Shown: piece by piece, positions 1-5,331 of the stretch
Layout: each line of letters begins with the position of its first letter
Numbering within the stretch: the stretch's first letter is position 1
From: Nitrospira sp.
GTDB taxonomy: Bacteria > Nitrospirota > Nitrospiria > Nitrospirales > Nitrospiraceae
Direction: 5' to 3'
Assembly (NCBI GenBank): GCA_012032965.1
Contig: JAAUPT010000134.1
Span: 1 to 5,775 of the forward strand
DNA: 5,775 nucleotides
Notes under the pieces: model-generated
The model's database searches: none
Seen by the model: the letters and a program-made list of their open reading frames with translations, nothing else
Told to the model about the DNA's origin: nothing
Position numbers and translations under genes: made by a program

Positions 1-6
1 TTCATC

Positions 7-24
7 AAGCTCAAAGGAGCTTTT
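7..24 (+). terminator. Small hairpin, possible terminator at left edge
   Basis: AAGCTC (7-12) and GAGCTT (17-22) form a 6-bp stem with a 4-base loop, followed on the + strand by TT and a pyrimidine-rich stretch. It lies just past the stop codon of the leftward CZB gene and may also end a rightward gene lying off the window. The stem is short and the T-tract weak, so this is only a candidate. Confidence 0.3.
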
Positions 25-40
25 CTGTGTAGACTTTAGC

Positions 41-415
41 TCAGGTCGCCTTCGACGCCTTCCTCTTCCACTCCACCAGCTTCGTGGTCAGTCGAGAGGA
101 GACGGCGGTGTACTCACCTTGTAACCCAACCGACGCTTTGGCGCCAATCTTGTCCCCTGCAATCACCTTCGTAACAACCTCGGCCGCGGCTTTATGAAAG
201 GCTTTGTGTAGCTCGAAAACTTCTTTGTAGTGTGGATCCGAAGCCGCTGAAGTTCCACCCAAACTATGGAGCCACTTGCCGAATTCGCAGCGATTGTCGA
301 CACCGATTTCTCCCGGATTCAACGACAATGTTCCTGCGATGCTCTGCCCTAACCGCGTTTTCCAAAGCCCATGTGCTGCGACAGCCTTGTCAATCTGCTC
401 AACCATATTCGACAT
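41..415 (-). CDS. Stand-alone CZB (chemoreceptor zinc-binding) domain protein
   Basis: This 124-residue soluble protein consists almost entirely of a CZB domain, a four-helix zinc-binding module known at the C-terminus of some chemoreceptors and at the N-terminus of the diguanylate cyclase DgcZ. The family's zinc ligands are all recognisable: His15 (in HGLW), Cys43 in the signature C-E-F-G-K-W, and His70 and His74 in H-K-A-F-H. No signal peptide, membrane segment or output domain is visible, so it presumably acts in the cytoplasm by zinc binding or by contact with a partner. The frame is open further upstream, but I chose the ATG at 415 because GAGGAGGG lies just before it and the domain begins about ten residues later. 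It is the second gene of a leftward pair, 43 bases behind a small membrane protein. The family call is firm. The role of a CZB domain without a fused receptor or cyclase is not known from this sequence. Confidence 0.93.
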   Translation of the reverse strand: MSNMVEQIDKAVAAHGLWKTRLGQSIAGTLSLNPGEIGVDNRCEFGKWLHSLGGTSAASDPHYKEVFELHKAFHKAAAEVVTKVIAGDKIGAKASVGLQGEYTAVSSRLTTKLVEWKRKASKAT

Positions 416-458
416 GGTCCCTCCTCGACGATGACGTGAGACCCACGCTACATTTACA

Positions 459-818
459 TTAATGAGGTTTCTTGGTGAGGTCCTTGTACAATTCCCAGGC
501 TTGTGCGAAGGAATAGGCGCGAGAAGGGTTTTGGGGATTAGTTTCCTCCACACTCGCCGTCGACGTGAGCGCCATCACTCCGAAGAACCAGGCTATGATG
601 CCGCAGATAGGGATGCCCAGCATGATCAACAACATCCCGGGTCCGTCGCTGGTCCAGTGCGCTTTCTGTCCGACAACGATGAGTCCAATGGCTGCCGCAG
701 CAGCGGCCAGGGCAATGGTCACGGCGAGGCCTCGCGCGAGATACCGGACAATCGTGCTTCGTGAGGTGAGTGCCCAGATGAACGCGACAAGGAGAACAGA
801 CCAAAAGATAATGCTCAT
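459..818 (-). CDS. Three-helix inner membrane protein, unknown function
   Basis: A 119-residue protein with three predicted membrane segments at about residues 2-18, 28-50 (with a run of alanines) and 61-85. A polar tail of roughly 30 residues follows (ending KDLTKKPH). Lys, Arg and Asp lie in the connecting loops. I do not recognise a family. The ATG at 818 is preceded by GGGGAGGAG at a workable distance. The gene is followed after 43 bases by the CZB protein in the same direction, and no terminator is visible between them, so the two are probably co-transcribed. That makes a membrane partner for the zinc-binding protein conceivable, but this is inference from position only. Overlapping frames on both strands have no comparable start signals. 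Confidence 0.82.
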   Translation of the reverse strand: MSIIFWSVLLVAFIWALTSRSTIVRYLARGLAVTIALAAAAAAIGLIVVGQKAHWTSDGPGMLLIMLGIPICGIIAWFFGVMALTSTASVEETNPQNPSRAYSFAQAWELYKDLTKKPH

Positions 819-840
819 GCCAGGCTACTCCTCCCCTAAG

Positions 841-854
841 CTGGTTGATACCAG
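841..854 (-). other. Short hairpin in leader of the CZB operon
   Basis: CTGGT-TGAT-ACCAG forms a perfect 5-bp stem with a 4-base loop. It lies between the candidate promoter and the ribosome binding site of the membrane-protein gene, so it would sit at the start of the transcript. It could affect mRNA stability or be an operator half-site pair, or it could be chance. Confidence 0.25.
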
Positions 855-858
855 TGAT

Positions 859-887
859 ACTCTATCTTGGAGGCCCCGGTTTCTGAA
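859..887 (-). promoter_or_regulatory. Candidate sigma-70-type promoter of the membrane protein/CZB pair
   Basis: On the minus strand a TTCAGA -35 (882-887) and a TAGAGT -10 (859-864) are separated by 17 bases. Each matches the consensus at four of six positions. The predicted start would give a leader of roughly 35 bases before the ATG at 818. The call rests on motif and spacing only. Confidence 0.35.
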
Positions 888-1021
888 GGAAAATGCTAAA
901 TCGACACGGTTAAGTTCTGTGCCGTCCGGTTCAGCGATAGGAACCTGATAGAGAGCGAGTCACTTTCCAGAGGCGGTCTTGACCTATTCCAATCGGCTGG
1001 TGTGCGCTGACTCGAACATTG

Positions 1022-1030
1022 TGCTAGAGT
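1022..1030 (+). promoter_or_regulatory. Candidate extended -10 for the Cys-repeat protein gene
   Basis: TGC followed by TAGAGT resembles an extended -10 element and lies about 60 bases before the ATG at 1089. No convincing -35 hexamer is found at the right distance. The core TGTGCTAG occurs twice in direct orientation (1020-1027 and 1050-1057), 30 bases apart, which might instead be a protein-binding repeat. Confidence 0.25.
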
Positions 1031-1088
1031 GGGGGCCAGTTGTACGCTATGTGCTAGTCATCAGTCGTGAACGAACTCGGGGGTGGGG

Positions 1089-1544
1089 ATGAAACATTTC
1101 GCCTTTTGGTTGGCGCTATGCGGACTTTCTTTCAGCGCATCATTTGCACAGGCCGATGGCCTATTCGACAAGATGCTGGACCGAGCGATCGACAGCGCCG
1201 AGAGAAAAACACAGAATCGGATCAACCAGCGGATCGATCAGACGATCGATAAGGGCATTAACAAGACGGAAGAGACTGTGCAGTGCGTGGCAACTGACCA
1301 AGAGTGTCTGAAACGGGCAAAAGATAAGGGCGAAGCAGTATCCATCATCACCGCTCCTTCGGCCTCCGACTCCGTGAAATGTATGGTCACGGACACAAGC
1401 TGTCTCAAGCAGGCCAAAGCGCAAGGGAAGAAGGTTGAAATTGTGGACGAAGCTGAATTGGACACTCTCCGTTGCTCTGTGTCCGATGGAGACTGTCTAA
1501 AGCGCGCAAAGTCGTTAGGGAAAAAAGTCGAAATAGTTGATTGA
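1089..1544 (+). CDS. Exported protein with three Cys-x6-Cys repeats
   Basis: The 151-residue precursor begins with a clear signal peptide: Met-Lys-His, a hydrophobic core at about 4-19, and a probable signal peptidase I site after AQA at residue 22. The mature protein has two parts. Residues 24-62 form a polar helix with isoleucine every fourth residue (45, 49, 53, 57), suggesting an amphipathic or coiled segment. Then come three tandem repeats of about 25 residues at 64-88, 96-120 and 127-151. Each has Cys-x6-Cys (66/73, 98/105, 129/136), a helix of the form LK-x-AK-x2-G, and a short hydrophobic strand (VEIVD in the last two). The cysteines are probably disulfide-bonded in the periplasm. I chose the ATG at 1089 over an in-frame GTG at 1083 because it opens a typical signal peptide. 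The upstream G-rich tract is a poor Shine-Dalgarno. I recognise no family. It appears to be a single-gene unit. Confidence 0.85.
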   Translation: MKHFAFWLALCGLSFSASFAQADGLFDKMLDRAIDSAERKTQNRINQRIDQTIDKGINKTEETVQCVATDQECLKRAKDKGEAVSIITAPSASDSVKCMVTDTSCLKQAKAQGKKVEIVDEAELDTLRCSVSDGDCLKRAKSLGKKVEIVD

Positions 1545-1597
1545 TCGACACAGCCAACACTCTTAAGAGGCTCGTCATAATAACTCTTCGCCCTGTT

Positions 1598-1879
1598 TCA
1601 GATCTTCGAACGATTTTTAACGGCAAGCACCCGTTCGGCGTGAGCGATCGCATCCTGCAACTCCTTAGAACTCTTACCTGACTGCCTCACTTTCGGCAGG
1701 TCTCTTAGAAACCGAGAGGCCGCGTCCATCAATACCTGCAGCGTCTTCTTCATATCTCCCATCTCACTTGAGTTTTCTACTGCAGCTGCACGAGCTATCG
1801 CCAATCGTCGACGTGGCCCCACATAGGGTTCGGGAGCGATCGGATTATCTTTTTTGAGCTCAGGCCGTCTAAATATCAT
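1598..1879 (-). CDS. Small basic hypothetical protein
   Basis: A 93-residue protein with no signal peptide or membrane segment and no cysteines. The first 30 residues are rich in Pro, Arg and Lys (EPYVGPRRR). They are followed by predicted helices at about 24-35, 41-62 and 70-87 with many charged residues. It is probably cytoplasmic, and the basic N-terminal part could bind nucleic acid or a partner, but no motif supports a function. The open frame reaches to 1972, but the ATG at 1879 is preceded by a very good GGAGG seven bases upstream, and the longer N-terminus looks like non-coding sequence. It converges with the Cys-repeat gene, whose stop is 53 bases away. The palindrome CTCTTAAGAG (1560-1569) lies in that gap, but no U-tract terminator is visible. 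Confidence 0.72.
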   Translation of the reverse strand: MIFRRPELKKDNPIAPEPYVGPRRRLAIARAAAVENSSEMGDMKKTLQVLMDAASRFLRDLPKVRQSGKSSKELQDAIAHAERVLAVKNRSKI

Positions 1880-2043
1880 GTTAGTTCCTCCGGAGACGCC
1901 AGTAAGGTACCACAGGTTGCATCGGTTGGCAGCGCATCTTGCATGATTCCAAGGAGCGATTACCCACGACAACCTTTGCCAGACATCGGCAAGACAAAGA
2001 CTTGAACTGAGCTCACTTGCCCACCATCCCGTGGGAGAGTATA

Positions 2044-2358
2044 GTGCACTCCATGAGTCGGTTCAGCCCCAGAACACTAGCCTCATCATCCTGCGGGGCG
2101 AGCGTGGTCATCCTAGTCCTGTTCGTGTGCATCTGCGTGGTAGCGCAGATGCTCGGAGCACCGGTCACGCTCATCGATGTCCTCACGTTGGAGCTGCCTG
2201 GAGAATCTGTCTCTGAGGATTTCTCGGTTCCTCCGGTAACACCCGAACCAGCCCTCGCCACCCAGGCTCGTCTCTCCGAGAACGTCGACTCCTTGCGATA
2301 TCTTCCGATCCTTACGGTCGCTGTTTTCCATCCTCCTGACGTATCGCTGCCGTTCTGA
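2044..2358 (+). CDS. Single-helix membrane protein, unknown function
   Basis: The predicted 104-residue protein has a basic N-terminus, one strongly hydrophobic segment at about 18-38 (rich in Val, Leu, Ile and Cys), and a proline-rich tail (SVPPVTPEP at 61-69; HPP near the end). It is most likely an anchored protein with the tail outside the cytoplasm, because no good signal-peptidase site follows the helix. Start choice is uncertain. GTG at 2044 has GGAG six bases upstream (2034-2037), while the in-frame ATG at 2053 has that same motif too far away, and a TTG at 2017 has no site. I do not recognise a family. It stands alone on the + strand, with a 162-base gap before the next small gene. 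Confidence 0.58.
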   Translation: MHSMSRFSPRTLASSSCGASVVILVLFVCICVVAQMLGAPVTLIDVLTLELPGESVSEDFSVPPVTPEPALATQARLSENVDSLRYLPILTVAVFHPPDVSLPF

Positions 2359-2439
2359 TTACGTCATCGGATCCCGAGGTACTATTGTCCCTATGAGAGT
2401 ACATTCTTTTTCCTCAGGGGAAGACGAGTTCGAATCAAT

Positions 2440-2476
2440 GCGAAGAGCACTCTCTCAAGAGCAAGAGTGCCTTCGC
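2440..2476 (+). promoter_or_regulatory. Strong leader hairpin upstream of the micropeptide gene
   Basis: GCGAAG (2440-2445) pairs with CTTCGC (2471-2476), and GCACTCT (2447-2453) pairs with AGAGTGC (2464-2470). This gives a 13-bp stem with a single bulged A (2446) and a 10-base loop. It ends 29 bases before the Shine-Dalgarno of the 29-residue membrane peptide. No T-run follows, so it does not look like an ordinary intrinsic terminator. A structured 5' leader, an attenuator or an RNA-processing site are the likelier readings. The pairing is seen directly. The role is inferred. Confidence 0.55.
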
Positions 2477-2505
2477 CGACGCTCAAGAGTAGATGTATTT
2501 TGACC

Positions 2506-2515
2506 AAGGAGGTGA
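2506..2515 (+). promoter_or_regulatory. Near-perfect Shine-Dalgarno
   Basis: AAGGAGGTGA is fully complementary to the usual 3' end of bacterial 16S rRNA over ten bases, with GGAGG ending eight bases before the ATG at 2521. It is by far the strongest ribosome binding site in the window and is the main evidence that the very short frame behind it is translated. Confidence 0.9.
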
Positions 2516-2520
2516 ATTAA

Positions 2521-2610
2521 ATGCCTGGCATGAACGATGCGCTCTCTTACATCATTTTGGGGGGGTTTGCCTTCGCGATCATTGTATGGGCCCTGTTTTT
2601 CGCTGGCTAA
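2521..2610 (+). CDS. 29-residue single-pass membrane micropeptide
   Basis: The frame encodes 29 residues. A short polar start (MPGMNDALS) is followed by a continuous hydrophobic segment from about residue 9 to 28, which includes a Gly-Gly pair, several aromatic residues and an Ala-Gly end. Apart from Asp6 there are no charged residues, so it should lie across or within the inner membrane. An optimal ribosome binding site (2506-2515) indicates high translation. Peptides of this size often serve as accessory subunits of respiratory oxidases, transporters or other membrane complexes (for example CydX or KdpF). The sequence does not match those as I know them, and no such complex is encoded nearby. 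A run of seven G residues (2559-2565) lies inside the frame. A hairpin leader precedes it and a region of inverted repeats follows. Confidence 0.72.
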   Translation: MPGMNDALSYIILGGFAFAIIVWALFFAG

Positions 2611-2617
2611 GAGGCAG

Positions 2618-2751
2618 CCCCTGACTCACCCCCGATCTCAAGGCCACTGGGAAAGGAGACCACGGTAGAAATCGGGGGACGCGTCAGGACGTCATAACGG
2701 TGTGCAAAACCGTGAGCGATGAGGTGACGTGTGTGTCCTCAGCCTTCATCG
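2618..2751 (+). other. Inverted-repeat-rich region after the micropeptide
   Basis: Several pairings follow the micropeptide stop. CCTGAC (2620-2625) pairs with GTCAGG (2683-2688), and inside it CCCCCGAT (2629-2636) pairs with ATCGGGGG (2671-2678), around a 34-base loop. Next, ACGTCA (2689-2694) pairs with TGACGT (2725-2730), enclosing a hairpin ACGGT/ACCGT (2697-2701, 2709-2713). An alternative CGATGA/TCATCG pairing (2717-2722, 2746-2751) would compete with it. No U-tract follows the stems. The region could be a structured 3' UTR, a small RNA or a complex transcription end. No convincing protein frame with a start signal is present. Confidence 0.45.
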
Positions 2752-2808
2752 TTCAATGGGGTTGATCAAGGCCTGACTCTTGCTCGACCTACTTCGCGAT
2801 GTCCGGCG

Positions 2809-3660
2809 TCAACTTGACGAGGGCTCGGGAGCGCGCAAGGACCGCAGACCAGCCACAACGGCTTCGAGTTCGGAACGTGCCCCCGTTTTCTCCATGGCCT
2901 CGTCGAGCAGCGAGCGGAGGGTGACATGTGCGTCACGCATCCGTGTGATACGAAACGTAAACGCATAGTCAGGGAGATCCCCACCGCCGCACACCTCATC
3001 AACTGGACAGGGGTTCAGGACCACAGTCTCGAAATGCTCGTCACCGATATTGGACAGCACGGCCTCGAGGTCCAGCGTTGACAGATCAATTCGAGCACGG
3101 CCGATAAAATCGTCACCAACCCCATCGTCCGCGCAGTGAGGGCCGGCATGGCGCCCCTTCCCGGGAGGCAACGCCTTGCAGAAACTGGTACGCCATCCGA
3201 ACAAGTCTTTCTCCCAGAACTCTACCCCAAATCCAAGCGGCGCCGGCTCGCCCGCCTCATCGCACACTGATGTGCGGCCCAGCACAACGATTCCGGGACG
3301 TACCGCCACCATACAACTCCTGATCGGATCGAACGGGTGAAACTCACCGGAATCCACATTGCCGATTTCGCTGGAGGTCGTCCACCCTTTGGCATCTTCG
3401 GTTCCGACCATCACCTCGTCACTCCCTAACCAGTCCCAGCCAGTTTCATTTCGCGCTTTGAACCCGATCGCCTCGATCTTGTACCGCCGCTCGTTCCACT
3501 CGATCGTATCCCAAGGAATCTCGTTCGATACCTCCAGACGCCCTCCCGTACCGTCGGATCGGGACATTGCCTGACTCTCATGTGCGGATACGCTGGCCAC
3601 GCACCACAGCCATGCCGCCAAACCGAAACAACACGCCAGGAAACATCTGTTGGAAGTCAT
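2809..3660 (-). CDS. Secreted protein with possible C2-like calcium-binding fold
   Basis: A 283-residue precursor with a signal peptide: Arg5, a hydrophobic core at about 7-23, and probable cleavage after SVSA at residue 26. The mature part has six cysteines (116, 133, 161, 176, 218, 224), which suggests disulfides in the periplasm or outside the cell. Residues 60-86 (KIEAIGFKARNETG, then GSDEVMV) and 178-192 (DDGVGDDFIGRARID) resemble the strand-loop-strand pattern with acidic loops of C2-like beta-sandwich domains, in which aspartates bind calcium. I infer this from pattern only. The C-terminal 40 residues are helical and charged and end in a Ser-rich tail. The ATG at 3660 has AAGGAG seven bases upstream. 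It appears to be a single gene on the minus strand, 316 bases downstream of the lipoprotein gene. The function is unknown. Confidence 0.82.
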   Translation of the reverse strand: MTSNRCFLACCFGLAAWLWCVASVSAHESQAMSRSDGTGGRLEVSNEIPWDTIEWNERRYKIEAIGFKARNETGWDWLGSDEVMVGTEDAKGWTTSSEIGNVDSGEFHPFDPIRSCMVAVRPGIVVLGRTSVCDEAGEPAPLGFGVEFWEKDLFGWRTSFCKALPPGKGRHAGPHCADDGVGDDFIGRARIDLSTLDLEAVLSNIGDEHFETVVLNPCPVDEVCGGGDLPDYAFTFRITRMRDAHVTLRSLLDEAMEKTGARSELEAVVAGLRSLRAPEPSSS

Positions 3661-3748
3661 TGTTGAGCTCCTTCTGTCTGAACCATGGCAACGGAACGAT
3701 CTGCTCAGCCTACACGTGTTGCGGAGACCCTGTTAGTAACGCACAGAT

Positions 3749-3777
3749 ACAATAGAGCGTACGTAGATCTTATACAA
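3749..3777 (-). promoter_or_regulatory. Candidate promoter of the secreted C2-like protein gene
   Basis: On the minus strand TTGTAT (3772-3777) and TATTGT (3749-3754) are 17 bases apart, about 90 bases upstream of the ATG at 3660. The -10 matches the consensus at four positions and the -35 at three. The inverted repeat ATCTT-ATAC-AAGAT (3767-3780) overlaps the -35 element and could be an operator. Confidence 0.28.
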
Positions 3778-3832
3778 GATGCCGGGCGGTTATCGTTGAT
3801 CAGCACCATATAGATCCTACTGAAACTCAGAC

Positions 3833-3878
3833 GGCTCTTCTTGATAGTTTTCGACGATTGCACAACTGATAAAGAGCC
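3833..3878. repeat. Intergenic inverted repeat
   Basis: GGCTCTT (3833-3839) and AAGAGCC (3872-3878) are perfect 7-base inverted repeats, with AGTT/AACT (3846-3849, 3864-3867) nested inside. A transcript of either strand could form an interrupted stem. No T-tract follows, so the role is unknown. Confidence 0.35.
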
Positions 3879-3950
3879 AAGGTTCGTGGAAACCGCCACG
3901 CAGGATGGCAACACGCCGACTGTCAGGTGCAAGCGGATTGGATCCAGCAT

Positions 3951-3968
3951 GCCAGTAGCCTGTCTGGC
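3951..3968 (-). terminator. Weak hairpin after the lipoprotein gene
   Basis: GCCAG and CTGGC form a 5-bp stem with an 8-base loop, starting eight bases past the stop of the leftward lipoprotein gene. The position suits a transcription end, but the stem is short and there is no U-tract. Confidence 0.22.
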
Positions 3969-3976
3969 GCGAGTTT

Positions 3977-4516
3977 CTAGAGGTTGCAGGCATCCTCGCT
4001 GATTTCTGGACCTGGGATCGGATGTTGGCGAACCTGCTTCACATAGTTCCGACAGTCCATCTCGGCCCCCTCCCTATTCGCTTGGCCTTCTTTCACCAAA
4101 CGCCGCCATTGGGAGAGACGGTCCATAAATGGATCGTACCGGCACACGTCTTTGCCTGATGGCAGCCCAGCCAATTGTTGGCACTTGGTTACCCAGAGTT
4201 CCGGTGTTAGTGCGCCGCTCTCGACAGACTTGGTCAGCTCATAGAGCGTATCGGCAACCGATCCAAAATCACAGATTGCAGGATCTGCGGGTGGTGGAGC
4301 CGAGTGATTCCGATCGACCGTATGCAGCATCTGGCGACAATTGGTTTCACCGGCCTCTTTCGAGATCAGTCCCTTTTCGATCTGCTGCTTGGTTTCCGTC
4401 CGCCGCTCATCGAATTCGGATTTAGACAGGAGCGCTGGGGCTCCAACCACCAGCGCCGTCGTTGTCGGACAACCAGCCAGAACCAGGGGCAAGAGGCTAA
4501 GGAGAAATCGTCGCAT
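3977..4516 (-). CDS. Lipoprotein with three cysteine-pair repeats
   Basis: The 179-residue precursor has a textbook lipoprotein signal: two Arg at 2-3, a Leu-rich core, and the lipobox LAGC with the lipidated Cys at 16. Pro rather than Asp follows it, which in Gram-negatives favours outer-membrane sorting. The rest is three degenerate copies of a helical unit at about 37-84, 88-128 and 132-179. Each has a Gly exactly 11 residues before the first Cys (Gly49/Cys60, Gly101/Cys112, Gly144/Cys155), an acidic residue between them, a basic or Gln-rich stretch after that Cys, and a second Cys (82, 125, 177). The second cysteine is 22, 13 and 22 residues after the first, so each unit is probably a disulfide-closed helical hairpin. 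I chose the ATG at 4516 over an in-frame TTG at 4543 because it starts the signal sequence and has AAGG upstream. I do not recognise a family. The gene appears to be a single-gene unit with its own promoter. Confidence 0.85.
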   Translation of the reverse strand: MRRFLLSLLPLVLAGCPTTTALVVGAPALLSKSEFDERRTETKQQIEKGLISKEAGETNCRQMLHTVDRNHSAPPPADPAICDFGSVADTLYELTKSVESGALTPELWVTKCQQLAGLPSGKDVCRYDPFMDRLSQWRRLVKEGQANREGAEMDCRNYVKQVRQHPIPGPEISEDACNL

Positions 4517-4570
4517 CGGCAACCTTGCAATCAACCAAGGCAATGGGCCTACTACAGCCGAGTGTGCGGG

Positions 4571-4599
4571 ATCTTACGGATCGCATCTATTGAGATCAA
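4571..4599 (-). promoter_or_regulatory. Candidate sigma-70-type promoter of the lipoprotein gene
   Basis: On the minus strand TTGATC (4594-4599) and TAAGAT (4571-4576) are exactly 17 bases apart, each matching four of six consensus positions. A start near 4564 would leave a leader of about 48 bases before the ATG at 4516. It is the best-looking promoter in the window, still based on motif alone. Confidence 0.45.
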
Positions 4600-4671
4600 G
4601 GGCCAAATGGGGTCGTGACTGGGAAAACGCAGAATGCCGCGCAATGAAATTGGAGCGTGCGTCAAACAGCT

Positions 4672-4702
4672 TGACCGCCATATTCATGGCGCCATATGGT
4701 CA
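4672..4702. repeat. Inverted repeat, possible operator
   Basis: TGACC (4672-4676) and GGTCA (4698-4702) flank the 10-base palindrome ATGGCGCCAT (4686-4695). GCCAT/ATGGC hairpins are also possible here. It lies roughly in the middle of the divergent intergenic region, where a regulator could act on either gene. A TTGACC hexamer (4671-4676) followed after 18 bases by TATGGT (4695-4700) could also be a plus-strand promoter for a long ferredoxin leader. Confidence 0.3.
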
Positions 4703-4838
4703 CGAGTCCACCTTCACGATGAGATACCCTCAAAACTCAGTGGAATCTTGTGACAAATCGTGCCAAACTAGGAACTCGAGTGGTCGCCCTTATGCCCTTA
4801 AGTGTATGATGGCGTGGAAGATCAGAAGCAATTCCCTA

Positions 4839-4868
4839 TTGAGCATGCATTGCGAAACATACGATACT
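4839..4868 (+). promoter_or_regulatory. Candidate promoter of the ferredoxin gene
   Basis: TTGAGC (4839-4844) and GATACT (4863-4868) are 18 bases apart and each match the sigma-70 consensus at four positions. Transcription from here would give a leader of about 45 bases. A second TACGAT copy lies 16 bases after the first (4860-4865, 4876-4881). Confidence 0.3.
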
Positions 4869-4894
4869 GTGACCGTACGATGTCGTGGTGTTAA

Positions 4895-5290
<396 letters not shown>

Positions 5291-5331
5291 TGCGACTATA
5301 GGATGCCGAGAACGAGATCGGTAGAGCTATA

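Larger units (their letters stand above)
3661..3976. other. 316-base intergenic region
   Basis: This gap separates two leftward genes and looks somewhat richer in A and T than they are. I see a candidate minus-strand promoter with an overlapping inverted repeat (3749-3780), an inverted repeat at 3833-3878, and a weak hairpin just after the lipoprotein stop (3951-3968). An 81-codon minus frame at 3950-3705 has no ribosome binding site and an unremarkable composition, so I do not call it a gene. Confidence 0.5.

Noticed and set aside
416..553. N-terminal extension of the CZB protein
   Set aside because: The open frame continues upstream into the preceding membrane-protein gene, but the strong GAGGAGGG site sits before the ATG at 415 and the CZB domain starts right after it.
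1924..1943. Sigma-54-like promoter (TTGGCA ... TTGCA)
   Set aside because: GG and GC are separated by 11 bases instead of 10, and no gene begins at a suitable distance on that strand.
2393..2503. 36-codon frame upstream of the micropeptide as an independent gene
   Set aside because: There is no usable ribosome binding site at 2393 or 2438, and a strong hairpin occupies the middle. I kept it only as a possible leader peptide in the findings.
2700..2766. Short GTG-initiated plus-strand frame after the micropeptide
   Set aside because: It is about 22 codons without a ribosome binding site, and the same bases form inverted repeats that explain the stretch better.
3705..3950. 81-codon minus-strand frame in the intergenic region
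   Set aside because: There is no ribosome binding site before its ATG, no domain or signal-peptide character, and its composition looks like random intergenic sequence.
4577..4687. 37-codon minus-strand frame starting near 4687
   Set aside because: It has no Shine-Dalgarno and overlaps the best promoter candidate of the lipoprotein gene.
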